Shown in pieces: positions 38,250 through 49,204 of a stretch of 64,000 nt of DNA (position 1 is its first letter; each line of letters starts with the position of its first letter). Origin of the DNA: Epiperipatus broadwayi (lineage: Eukaryota; Onychophora; Udeonychophora; Euonychophora; Peripatidae); the NCBI GenBank assembly GCA_028023455.1, contig JAQFVV010000063.1:5690794-5754793 (forward strand). The letters are read 5' to 3'. The notes under the pieces were generated by a model. It saw only the letters and a program-made list of their open reading frames with translations. It was not told the origin of the DNA and made no database searches. The position numbers and the translations under genes were made by a program.

Positions 38250-38740
38250 AGTAAAAAATGGATATCTATTTCATTTATTTCAAATCCACAAGCAAATTTT
38301 TTAAGGATTTATATGAGAATGTGTTTAATGTTTCATTCTATGTTCCAAGCAATATTAATAAATTAGTCAATAATTCTAAGGATGTCATACCTGTCAAGTA
38401 AAAAAGTAATGTCATATATCAATTTTTTTGTGATTGTATGCCATCATATATAGATGAATCTAGATGCAGTATTGAGAAAAGATTGAAGGAAAATGAATTG
38501 TTATATAAGTGTGTAAAAAATAAAAATAATGGTGATTTAATATCTCCTTCAGTTTTCTTTGATCACGAAAAAACATGTAAATTTAAATTTAATTTTGAAA
38601 ATGTGAAAATTCTTCATGAAGAAAGAAACCATAGTAAAAGAAAAATTAAAGAGGCCATTTTTGTAAACAGGAATAAAACGCATTTAATAAATCGACAAAC
38701 TTCTAACATTAAAATACGAGATTCGTGGAATTTGAATTGA
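38250..38740 (+). pseudogene. PLE-1 GIY-YIG endonuclease domain
   Basis: The frame around 38404-38470 gives NVIYQFFCDCMPSYIDESRC, then SIEKRLKENE. This matches the PLE endonuclease pattern (G-V-Y-x-I-x-C-x-C...Y-I-G-E-T-x-R-x-x-x-x-R-x-x-E-H). The Gly of YIG is Asp and the final His is replaced, both expected to harm activity. A FDHEKTC block and VKILHEE...KIKEAIFVNR...LINRQ block, typical of the C-terminal half, follow to the stop at 38740. In the family this domain cuts the target DNA. It is a degraded copy. Confidence 0.75.
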
Positions 38741-38769
38741 TGACGTTTGCTTCCGCTTTTGTTTTTAAA

Positions 38770-39320
38770 TTTAATGGCAGTTGAGGCAAGTTAGAAAGTA
38801 ACCGAAAGTACTTCTAAGGATTTAAGGATTGTTTGTAATTGTTAAAAATATTATTTCAATTATAATTACAATATTGTTTTTAATTAATGGATATTTTATT
38901 TATTTTACATATATATATATTAATAAAAAAAAAAAATAAAAAGAATGTTATTGAAAGTTAAAATTTATAATTTTTAGGCATTCTCAGAAATATATATATG
39001 AAATATATATACACGACTAAAGGAGGGGAATGAGACATAAGGTTTGAACATAGGTTGTACTTGGTAAGCAGATAGAACCATGAAGCTCAATCGTAAGTGT
39101 AATATATGCATTTTAAATTAAACTACATACGAAGGTATCTTATTCTAAAATATTATTTTATTGTTAAATCTTTAAATTTTGCTACTAATATTTTAATAAT
39201 AGACGTTAGCTTGAAGTGCAATCAATTGTAACAAACTAATTAAACAGATAACAAGGAATTTAATTAACCAAACCCAATTTAATTAAATCCCACCTTAATT
39301 TATGAGTTACTCCAGAAAAC
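38770..39320. other. AT-rich DNA, probable PLE-1 3' region then unknown
   Basis: About 38741-38880 may be the PLE-1 3' untranslated part. After that only AT-rich sequence is seen. Confidence 0.35.
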
Positions 39321-39335
39321 AAAAGAAAGCAAACA

Positions 39336-39600
39336 TATAAAAGGGTGACCATTTTGAAAAGAACCACAGAGTGAGTACAGAGCGTTTTTAAGTGAATTCG
39401 AGAAGAGCATCTGTTGCAAAAAAATAGCGTGTGAATTGCGTATTACCCTCGTGGAGAAAGAAGAGAAGTTAGACGTAGAAGCTATACGTTCAGAATTATC
39501 GTGCGAGTATTCCTTATCGTGTGTACATAGTGTATTTTTCTAACGCAGCTCGGCGGGAATCAGAACTTTAGATAAACTGTAAATTAGTAAGCATCGATCT
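39336..39600 (+). promoter_or_regulatory. Promoter-like TATA box and CpG-richer leader
   Basis: TATAAAAGG at 39336-39344 is followed by a 230 bp stretch (about 39365-39600) that is unusually rich in CG dinucleotides for this window (for example GAGCG, TAGCGTGTG, ACGCAGCTCGGCGGG). No long reading frame starts within it. It could be the promoter and 5' untranslated exon of a gene or the 5' end of a mobile element. No splice site is convincing. Confidence 0.35.
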
Positions 39601-40000
39601 GTGTTGATAATTAAACCAACTAGTTCGCAAATTAACTTTTGTGTGCAGTAATTGAAGAGCCAATATACTGCATTAAGCTAAGATTGTCTGCTTCAATATA
39701 TTAAGATAATTAGTTTCATGCTAAAATGATAGAAATAATACAATATGTGCAGAGTTTGTGCTATCAGAATAACTTCTAATTTTTATTTTTATTTAAATCT
39801 TTCATAATTTCATCAAATAATGCATTATTTTCAATATATTTTTGTATGTAAAATGTATTTTGACTTGTAACTTTTTTAATTTAATTAATGATGTTTTTTT
39901 CCTTTTTTTAATATTAAATTCAATTACAAAGTAAACGATTTCCACAAATAAATGAGTTTCTTGGTTATCAAAAACAAATTAATTAGAAGAGACCTAAACT
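39601..40000. other. AT-rich DNA, nothing recognised
   Basis: I see neither an open frame nor a repeat copy here. Confidence 0.4.
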
Positions 40001-40004
40001 CAGA

Positions 40005-40210
40005 CAAGATTGAAAATTGTCCATTAAAGTTTGAAGATTTGCTATCTTAATATAAAGTGAGCACTGATTGTACATATCTGTGGGATATGGTGATCTGGAC
40101 AAACTGATGAGTGCTGGTTCAGCACAAAAATGTACATTGGAGATCATTTATCATTCTCATATGAATGAAGTGCAGGGCTTAACTTGAAAGTCTGAATTCA
40201 GTTCCCTCCT
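40005..40210 (+). repeat. Dispersed repeat, copy related to 46.7-47.1 kb
   Basis: GATTGAAAATTGTCCATTAA and the following ~190 bp match the reverse complement of 46690-46915, including GATCTGGACAAACTRATRA, TTGGAGATCATTTATC and TGAAAGTCTG. There is no coding content. Confidence 0.55.
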
Positions 40211-41271
40211 AATTACATTGTTTAATGAAGATAATATATTTACATTTGAATATTACAAAAACCAAGTAATTAAATTATTTGCTAGAATGCCAAACAATAT
40301 GTTACTGTTTATTTTAAAGGCTACAAAAATATTTTGAGACAAAAGAAATGGAAAACAAATTATGTTTATAAAAGTTGAGTCAGACAGTTGGGAATTCAGT
40401 TGTCAGCTGATCGTAACTCAGTTATCAATTCATTTAATAGGTAATAAAGGAATAAGATAGTTGTACAATCATAAAAGAGTAGAAATAACCCCCAAAGTCT
40501 TGGCATTATAACATGACTAATTTAGTTTTGTATATATTAGACAAGGCTCCTGAAAAATATATAACTGGAAAATGAAATTTGAATTAGCTGCCAATTGCCT
40601 TGTAATATATTTTTCTTTAGACACCCTTAGAATCAGTGTAATTTATCTTATAGACATATATAAAGATTTCTATAGAAAATGAATAAAACAGAAACTTATT
40701 AAATTCATATCTTGACTAATTATAATAATACATTTTATAATGAAATTGTCTTTAAATTATTAATATTTGTATGAAAATATTTAGATAAAAAGAAAAATGC
40801 CAATACCAATACTTAAATTGGATAAACAAGATTCTGAAATTATAAAAAGTGATTTCAAATAAGTTAAAATTCATAGCTAATATGTTGCCTTCTTAGAGAT
40901 GCATTACCTACAGCTATTGCACATAATATTTCACTTACTTAAAAAAAGGAAATAATAGAAATACTAAATAACTTAAAATCCTGCAAATTTGAAGATTATT
41001 TTCAATAATTTAAAAATATTTTGAACAATTGAATATTAATTAATAAAAATATATTTATAAACTTATTTTAACTTCATATTATTACATTTCCAATAATTTT
41101 TTTCACAGATAATTTTAGTTTATAATGCAATTATTGTCATAATAAGGTAACCCAAATGTGTATATGCATTAGATTATCATTCAAATTACTGATATATAAT
41201 TTTAAATAATTTGATTTTTAAAAGTACATATTATTTTTTTAATATTTATGTTTAGAGTATAAGCATGACAT

Positions 41272-41300
41272 TGTCATGGGGTTCTAAAAACCCCATGACA
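41272..41300. other. Perfect 12 bp stem-loop
   Basis: TGTCATGGGGTT, a 5-base loop, AACCCCATGACA. A third partial copy, GGCATGGGGTTT, follows at about 41303. It is a small hairpin of unknown meaning; the surroundings from 40215 to 41860 are otherwise featureless. Confidence 0.5.
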
Positions 41301-41867
41301 TTGGCATGGGGTTTAAAAACCTTAGTTTTGATTTTGGTTAATTACTGTATATCATCATGATTATGATTTTGTAAATAGAAAACTCATATAAGTTTTTATA
41401 ATAATTCAATTTATTGCTGATAATTTCACTCTTTAAATTATTCATTATTTCACTTTGGTCTCAGGCTTTTTCAGTAAGTGATTGAAAATGTAAATACAAC
41501 TAAATAAAAATAGCTTCTTTTTTTCAGAAATCTATATATGTTAGGTGATGGACTCAGACTTCTAAATAGCTCCTCTAGTACTGGATAAATAATTTTTAGA
41601 TGAAGAGTAATTGTAAATAATAAATAAACAGTGCATGACCAATAATTCTTTTTACTGTTTTAAGAATATGTTGTTTCATCAAAAGTTACGTACTCATAAT
41701 AACCTAATGGCTCTGATCATTGCTGATAATAAGCATTCATACAATCACCCCAGAATTTTTTAATATATGCTTATTTTTGTATTTAGTTTAGCACTTATAT
41801 ATGTGCATGAACAAGAGATATTGGTGGTTGTTTTTATAATATTTAGTTCGACATTTTTTATAGGCTT

Positions 41868-41993
41868 GATAAAGATTAGCCAAAGATTTTATAGTATATA
41901 TATATTACAATGATATGCCTATTATAAAATCTTTATGATAAAGATTAGCCAAAGATTTTATAGTATATATATATTACAATGATATGCCTATTC
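41868..41993 (+). repeat. 69 bp period tandem duplication
   Basis: GATAAAGATTAGCCAAAGAT through GATATGCCTATT occurs at 41868 and again at 41937, essentially without mismatch, so it is recent. Confidence 0.85.
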
Positions 41994-42332
41994 TTAAGCC
42001 TAAAATAATAAGGAAATGCCTACATTTGTTATCTCTTTTGCTTTAGGATAAACATTTTATTTCATTAATTAATTATTTATATTTTGTTAGTGTAAATGTT
42101 AAGTAAATGATTTATATATATATATATATTTTCAAAATTTTTATTTACAAAAAAACATTCCAAACTATAAATAAGTGTTTGAAAAGAAAAAATCTCATTA
42201 TACAGACTTTAATTAATAATGATTGAATGATAGTAGTTATGTATGTGAATATAGGTAAAGTTATTAAAGTTGATATTATTTATTAAGCATCTTGAACATT
42301 ATAATAGTCAAAAGAAGTATTTTTGACTACAG

Positions 42333-42535
42333 AGTGACCTCTCAAACCTTGACACAAGATAGTGACGTTATAAAAATAAGATGTCTATCTTATCTTTAAC
42401 CCAAATTTCCACTTATATAGGCCAATCTGAAGCATTTTGATTTGAGAGCATGGGGATTTAGGTTAAAGACAAAATGACCACTCTTATCTTTATATAGTCA
42501 CTATCTTATGTTGAGATTTGATAGATCCCTCTATC
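42333..42535. repeat. Inverted repeat with ~75-95 bp arms
   Basis: The left arm (about 42333-42412: ACCTCTCAAACCTTGACA..., AAGATAGTGAC, CTTTAACCYAAAT) is the complement of the right arm (about 42458-42535: ATTTAGGTTAAAGAC, GTCACTATCTTATGTTGAG). The right arm is also part of the tandem array that follows. Confidence 0.55.
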
Positions 42536-43345
42536 ATCAAAAAACAACATTGTTTGAGTATTATAAAATATTCAAGACACATATGATAAAAATTGAAGCC
42601 ATTTTTAAAGTATTTACATAATTCCTATGTGCTTAATAAATAATTACAACTTCACATTAGTTGATATATTTCCAGCATGAAGATTGTAATATTAATTTGA
42701 TGTAAATCACAAGATTTCATGAAAGTCAATTTGTAAAAAATAGTGGATTTAAAAAGTGAAAAAACTAACAGCTTTACACTCCTGAATAAATATGCTTTAT
42801 ATTGGCCTCTATAAGTGGAAATTTACATTAGAGATAAAGCAGCCATTCTTATCTTTATGAAGTTATTATCTTGTATGGAGGTTTGAAAGGTACGTGTATA
42901 ATCAAAAAAGACATTGTTTGACTGTTATAAATGTTTAAGGTTCATATGATAAAGATTAAAGCTTTTGTCTAAAAGTATTTATATACTTCCTATGCCCTTA
43001 ATAAATAATCACAGAATTTACATTAGTTTATATATTTCCAGTATAAAGATTGTAATATTACCTAATAGTAAATTGCAATATTTCATGAACGTTAATTTGT
43101 AAAGGAAATAGTGGTATTAAAAAATGAGACTAACCACTTCATATTTCCAAATCAAGATGCTTAATATTGGCCTATATAAGTGATAATTTAGGTTAAAGAC
43201 ATCTATTTTATTTTTATAAACTTGATATCTTTTGTCAAGTTTTGAAAGGTCCCTATATAGTCAAAAAAAGATATCATTTGACTGTTATAAACATTCAATG
43301 TTTATATGATAAAGGATAAAGCCTTTCTCTAAAAGTAAGATTATT
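42410..43345 (+). repeat. Tandem array, ~360 bp unit, about 2.6 copies
   Basis: Markers recur at about 360 bp: ATTGTTTGA/ATTGTTTGACTGTTAT near 42550, 42913 and 43275, TTAATAAATAATTACA/TCACA near 42634 and 42998, and CCAGYATRAAGATTGTAATATTA near 42672 and 43038. Units differ by roughly 15-20% by eye. The unit has no reading frame. It is a satellite-like or locally amplified repeat. Confidence 0.65.
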
Positions 43346-44760
43346 AAGTAAAAGCCTAAATATCAAAAGTTTATTATATTTGTTTTAAAATGATTTCTAT
43401 TTTATTAATCTTTGGAAATTCTAAAACACTAATTATAAGTGCATGCACAAATATGCCAACAATTATATAAAAGCTTCAATAATTAAGCTACCCTGGGAAT
43501 CCTTATAATAAAAACAATGTTATGTGAAGCTACAAGACAAGGAAAGACAGTGGAAAAGGGTAATATAGAATAAAATTTACTTTCTTGCAATCTAAATCTG
43601 CAGCCAATAACATTGGATATTTTTTTGTAGAAATATACAGTTGGTGCTCAAATAAGAGAATCTCTTACTAATAGAAGTCAAAAAGTGGGTCATTGCCTTG
43701 ATCCTTTCATTTCATGCTTATAAGTCTGATGATCATGGTTTTACATGCAGTTAGAAGTTTATATGTATATTATAAAAGAATTCTATCAACTTTATTTCAA
43801 AATTTTGACAAGCATATTTCATGAAGCTTTATGAAATTATGAAAGAAATTTATCCCATTGTAAAATAAACCATTTTGATCACAACTACTTCATGACATAC
43901 AAGAGCCAAGTGAAACTTTTGTGGAAAATTGTATCATCTGACAAGTTATAGAGACAATGGATTTAATCTGAAGAAATCACAGCCTGGAGCAAATTTATCC
44001 ATTCAGCTTATTAAGCTTCACTGATTATGGGATATAGAATAAAGAACTTTCCTTCAAGAACTTTTAAAAAGGAAACTTTTTCAGAAATAATATAATTTCA
44101 CTTAAATATATTTTTTATTATGCATGTATATTTTTCTTTGTTTTACAGCTTTCAGAGGTAATAGGTTCACTAGCAAGGTAACACAATATTTAATAATAAT
44201 ATTTTATTTGCATATTTATGTGCCCATAAAGTACATTGTGTGAAAGTGTGAATCTTATGATAGTTAGCATGTATTGTACTATTTATGTTTTATCTGATGA
44301 GAATAAACTAAAGGATAATTAAATGTTTATGAATAATTATAATATTCTTTTGCCTATTATACTTATCCAAAGATTTATTTGAATTTAATAAAAGCTTTAT
44401 TGTGACATTTGTTTATTAAACGATTTATAACAGCTTCATGATTGAATGTTCTAAGTTGATCTGAGACATTAAAGTATTAATGTCATTGGTTTATTAATAT
44501 TATTTATTAGCAATGTAAATGAAATTGTATGATTTTTCATTTAATCATTTCATATTAATTATTTTATTTGATCACTCACATCAATACATCGTAACATTAT
44601 TATTATTATCACCATCAACATCAACAATATTATTATTTTCAGCCTGAAGATCATTAATCATTTATTACTTTAAATGTATTTGAAATTAATAAAATTACTC
44701 TTTGATATTAAATATACATTATTGTAGGCTTGTTTTCAGTTTAAATTTATGAAGTGTACC
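43346..44760. other. AT-rich DNA with one weak exon-like spot
   Basis: I see no open reading frame. At 44149-44177 a good acceptor (pyrimidine tract then TTTTACAG) is followed by either a 9 nt or 29 nt stretch with donors GTAATAG or GTAACA. This is only a suggestion of a micro-exon. Confidence 0.25.
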
Positions 44761-44780
44761 ATATATATATATATATATAT

Positions 44781-45553
44781 ATAAACAAATATTATAGACA
44801 ACTACATTTGAATTAATAAATAATAAATTTATTTACATCAAATCGATTTTCGCTCAAAATGAATCTTCTCAAGATGTCAGAATCAATCAAAAAGTCACGC
44901 GATTTATATTAACGTAGTATACACTTATTGTTCAAATTAAATCTTAAAAATTATTAAAAAAAATAATGTTTAACTGACGACTTTCAACTGAACTTCACAG
45001 ATTCTTGGTGCAAAATTCAGAAACTTAGCATCCTTTTACCTTAATAATAAAGGCTTCATAAAATTATGACAAATCAAGGACACAGTTTATACAATTTACC
45101 ATCAACAATCAGAAGACACCGATCACACCAAATGTCTGTAGAGTTAAAAGAAATCAGCTGGCATATCTTCAATATAGCAGTTTTTTTAATCTTGTTTATA
45201 AAAATCTTTAAATAAATTAAAAGATATTATATCTACTGAATTATATAAAAACTTGCATTTTTCTTTAGTAGATCAAATTCTAAAGTCATTTCCTTCGTTA
45301 ATATTAACACTTCAATGACGTTCTAATTAAAAACCATTTCTAAATTTTCTTCAATAATATTTCATATGATGGAATTAAAATCCATTATGTTGCCTTCATA
45401 AAATACTTTAATTTAATATAAAAATATAAACAAATATTATAGACAACTACATTTTAATTAATAAATAATAAATTTATTTACATCAAATCGATTTTCATTC
45501 AAAATGAACCTTCTCAAGATGTTAGAAAATCAAAAAGTCACGCGATTTATATT
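44781..45553 (+). repeat. Pair of ~128 bp direct repeats 645 bp apart
   Basis: 44781-44910 and 45426-45553 match closely (ATAAACAAATATTATAGACA to GTCACGCGATTTATATT). The 515 bp between has no coding frame. The ends lack TG...CA and no primer site is visible, so an LTR nature is unproven. Local duplication or PLE-like terminal repeats are alternatives. Confidence 0.6.
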
Positions 45554-45559
45554 ACTTTA

Positions 45560-46680
45560 ATTCCATCATATATATATATATGATACAAGTGTGTTGGTAT
45601 TGGGTCATATTTAAAAGCTAAAAAAATTATAAAAAAAATGGAGATAGTTCAATAAATACTACTTAATTTTTAAAAAAATATAATTCTTTTTTTTTTTTGG
45701 GGGGGGGATAGTACAGTGAAAGTTATTTGTGTTTGATATTATCTATTTAATTAAAATTAAAATTGGAGGGAATAGAAATGTGTACAGATTGTTGATCCAG
45801 ATAAATAAAAGAATGTCATTCCAAACATAAGTCATTATGATCAGAGTTGTACTAGTAATTAAATATGGTTCCTAAGAAATTTATTTTAAAAAAGAGAATA
45901 TAGTAGCTAAAATAAAAAAAAAGAAGTACAAAATTTATCTTCTAATAACAAACAAAAGATAATAAAAGTTTATGTGCAGAAAAATCTAAAAACTGGTTGA
46001 GGATATAAAAAGAAGAAATAACTTTGAGCAGAGTTCTTGTGCTTCTTCTTCTTCTTTTTTTTTCCATGGATTCTGGGTAGAGAAAATGTCTCTATCCAAG
46101 ACAGCATATGCTGAAACAAATTGTCATGGGGGAGTGAAAACTAGAGCATTTGCAGACATCTTCTTTTGTCATAAAGAGATCATTCCAAAATGCTTTTGAG
46201 TCTAGCCTTAATAGACCAGGAATGTGAAAATGTCAACAGAAAAAAATCAAAATTAACTACCAATGAGCTCTTAATCCCATGAAATACATATATGCTACAA
46301 GAATCTACAATCTACATAAACCTGCAGAATGTACCAGTAAGTTATCATTCATATTCTAACTTGTATCTTATTCAATGTTTGCAAACTAAATTAACTATAA
46401 GCTTATAATGACTATAAACAGACATTCACTGTTTTATTATTCAAGGAACTTTCATTTGCAGCTAATTGGAGAAATGAAAGAATTGAATTGTTGAATTAAT
46501 TAATTATTATCTGGATATGTGTGCAGAGGTCCCTTTTCATTTTATTCATAATTTCATTGTTTTAACTAATATTTTATGGTTATAGATAATATTTTAATTA
46601 AGTTGTTTTAATAAAATTATCATTAATACAACCTCTTTTATTAACTGAAACACAGGCTTGTTATATACCTGTGTCTATAT
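45560..46680. other. AT-rich DNA, no gene seen
   Basis: Contains a T12/G9 run near 45690-45710 and nothing that I can identify. Confidence 0.4.
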
Positions 46681-46689
46681 ATGTAATAT

Positions 46690-47107
46690 ATAGGGTATAT
46701 GAGCACTGACTTTCAGATGACCCATCACTCTCCACTCTATCTAATATAATCGATACACTCAAGCACATATATGCTGAAAAGATAAATAATCACCAATATA
46801 CATATTTCATGCTAAACTAGCAATTATTAGTTGGTCCAGATTATCATCTCCCACAAATATATATTAAGATAGACAATCTTCATACTTAAATGGACAAGTT
46901 CCAATCTACTACACACTCCAACTCTTTAACCTTTCATCCAATTGAAAATCTGATGATGGAATGCTCCAAGGCCACCCTGCTAGTTTAGCATGAAATACGT
47001 ATATTGGTGATCATTTATCTTTTCAGCATATATGTGCTTGAGTATATCGGTGTTATTAGATAGAGTGGAGAGTGATGGGTCATCTGAAAGTCTGTGCCCA
47101 TATATCC
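46690..47107. repeat. Inverted repeat, arms ~130 bp, spacer ~150 bp
   Basis: The left arm (46690-46829) contains GATGACCCATCACTCTCCAC and CAAGCACATATATGCTG. The right arm (46979-47107) contains the complements CAGCATATATGTGCTTG and GTGGAGAGTGATGGGTCATC. The spacer (46830-46978) extends homology to 40005-40210. Identity between arms is about 95% by eye. Confidence 0.75.
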
Positions 47108-47990
47108 TCTTTTATTGTACATTATTAATATTACTTTATTAGATTTTATTTTAAAGTCATAAGAAATGTATGAATTACCTATGCCAACATGTTTCTTTAA
47201 TATTTGAACACTGGGGAAAATTCATATAACAGATTCAAGTGTCAAGAAGTCAAAATCTCAATAATATTATATTTAGTTATTTACTGCAGTGAGAATCAGA
47301 AGTCTGTATATCCTAGTGTCCTCTTAAATTAATGAAAAATGATTCTTACAGCAATGCAAATCTGAATCATAAATTAGGTGAGTTAATCTGGAAATGTAGT
47401 TATGTTTTATGAAGCTTTTTAATACCCAGAATGAATAAACACAGATTTATCTTGATTAACAAATACATTAAGAATATTATAGTGTATAAAGCCTAAATTG
47501 ACCAAAAACTTTACTGAAAAATGTAATCCTATAATTAATAATTTCAGTCAAACTTAAATAGAATATTAAGAGAGTCTCAACCTATAAATCCAGATCACAA
47601 AAAATATGAAGAATTTCATGCTTGTAGTTAATAATTTCAATCAAATTTAAATAGAATTTTAAGAAAATTTCAACCTATAAATCCAGATTGGACTAAAATG
47701 GTACCTGATCCTAAAGGAAACCTCATTTACACACTTTTACTGTTATAATTTTGGTGCCAAACATAGGGCTTAATTAACTTTTAAACTTAAATTATTTTTT
47801 TCTAAAGTAGGTTTATTAGGTTTATAAGCAAATTTATACATTGTTATACCATGTTGAAGCTTGCATACAACTGTATTTCTTGTGATAATAGATGCTATTC
47901 CATATAACAATATTTTTTAAACTTGTATAGTTTTAAATGAATGGCCTGTCTATTTTAGTGGTAGTCTATGTTTTTGAGAATTACATCACT
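47108..47990. other. AT-rich DNA, possible LINE-3 3' region at the right end
   Basis: No gene is seen. A short ~70 bp direct repeat (AATTTCAGTCAAACTTAAAT at about 47541 and AATTTCAATCAAATTTAAAT at about 47632) is the only structure noted. Confidence 0.4.
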
Positions 47991-48049
47991 AGAATTCAGG
48001 TGTCTGATTCAAGTGTTTGTGTCAATGAAAAAACCTATTTCTGAGACAA

Positions 48050-48535
48050 TCACCCATTGTCCACCACAGTGATTATGGGAACTATGATGAATGCTTCATT
48101 GGTTGGGAGTTTGATGATTTTCCAAGATTCCTTATATTGGTTTCCCTGTGCTAATTGTTCATCTCTAAGCTTGATCTTGATTTTTGCAAGAATATGTTTT
48201 TGTGGGTTGATGATGGAATGACCAAAGATGTAATCACATCTAATCATCCAGATAGCATAATTTAACATAATAGAAAGTCTTACTTTTGTGAAATTGCCTG
48301 CATTGATGATTTCACACAAATCAAATATTTTGTTCTTGTCAGAGAGCATCCACTTGTTGATGAGGATTCTGTACATTCCAAGAACTGGACATGCAAAGAG
48401 AAGATGTGGAAAAGTTTCATCTTCTCTGTTACACAGTTGGCAGATGGGGTTTATTTTGGAGTATCCTCTCTTATGAACTAAGAAGGAGTTAGTAGAAAGA
48501 AAATCATCATCATGGTGATTGAATACTGGTAAAAG
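48050..48535 (-). pseudogene. LINE-3 ORF2 C-terminal Cys/His domain
   Basis: An open frame of about 160 codons. DDDFLSTNSFLVHKRGYSK leads into INPICQLCNREDETFPHLLF and a Cys-Pro, giving Cys-X2-Cys-X8-His-X4-Cys. A block with LNYAIWMIRC follows, matching LTYAIWMARC of LINE-4. It ends at a stop at about 48050. The frame is intact, so this copy is relatively young. The first residues (MFILLPVF) come from the inverted piece at the junction and are not part of the original protein. Confidence 0.78.
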
Positions 48536-49200
48536 GATAAACACATCATTTGAAGCAAAACCACATAAGTTTCTTGGCTTCTCTTTAATGAAATCAACTA
48601 GGGAAATGTCACACTGTATTCAAAGTAAACTGTTAAAAGCTAGTAAGAAACTAATTAACTCTCTAAAAAGCATACATCTTTCACTCCAAGGAAAAGTTAC
48701 TTTTCTCAACATGCTGATAATGCCTATAATTGCATACTATTTACCAATTTCTAATCTCTACCAAAAATTACAGGCTAGAATAAACTCATTATGTGCAAAC
48801 TTCTGTTGGAGAAATAAAAGAGTGCTAATTAGCTTCAGGAACATGTGCAGACCCAAGAAACTCAACATTATATCATTACATTCCATTTATACCTTCTACC
48901 TTTTAAAAGCCCATAATATGACTGTTCTGCTTCATGAGTGATTTCCCCAGCAAAATTTTAAGGAGGTAATCCCTCCAACTGATCGATCCTTTCCTAAGAG
49001 TGCATCTTCTTGGACTGACAAAATTCTCACATCACTAAAAACTGATAATCTGCTTAATAACACCAACCACACAAAGCTTAAATACTGGGACATTTATCAC
49101 CTAGTCAACATTCAAAAGAGTATCTCAGGATTTCTAAACATATCTAATTATTCATTAATAAAACAATTCAACTTCTGTGGGCTAGAAGCCAAACTTGCAT
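48519..49200 (+). pseudogene. LINE-3 ORF2 RT thumb region (inverted piece)
   Basis: It starts at TGKRINTSFEAKPHKFLGF, equivalent to TGKHCTEMFNGKPSAFLGF of LINE-1, so the piece begins just after the catalytic box. It continues through FCWRNKRVLISFRNMCRPKK (LINE-1: IWKRETVAISLKNLSRPPH), an in-frame TGA near 48939, VIPPTDRSFP (LINE-1: IIPTDRPLP) and TKLKYWDIYHLVN (LINE-1: YTYWDIYNILY). It ends near KQFNFCGLEAKL. Only one stop breaks about 225 codons. Confidence 0.8.
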
Positions 49201-49204
49201 TAAT

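Larger units (their letters stand above)
37101..38760 (+). mobile_element. PLE-1: Penelope-like element with inverted 5' part
   Basis: The RT core and GIY-YIG endonuclease run on the + strand (37434-38740). The upstream finger region of the same kind of protein lies immediately to the left but on the minus strand (37412 down to 37101), with its 5' side at the junction. This is the geometry of a twin-primed 5' inversion. Together the two parts cover most of the RT and the endonuclease. Many frameshifts are present. No flanking duplication could be identified. Confidence 0.8.
48000..49200 (-). mobile_element. LINE-3: LINE 3' part with inverted 5' piece
   Basis: The C-terminal domain of ORF2 lies on the minus strand (48544 to 48050). 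The preceding thumb region lies on the + strand (48519 to about 49200), starting exactly at the same junction. In LINE-1 these two parts are contiguous and in the same orientation. The break falls where the + strand piece ends and the minus strand piece begins in protein order, as expected for twin priming. The left boundary (3' end) is approximate. Confidence 0.82.

Noticed and set aside
42410-43345. CRISPR-like array
   Set aside because: Units are ~360 bp, diverged, without short identical repeats and unique spacers; the genome is eukaryotic.
48288-48476. 62-codon + strand frame
   Set aside because: Antisense shadow of the LINE-3 Cys/His domain.
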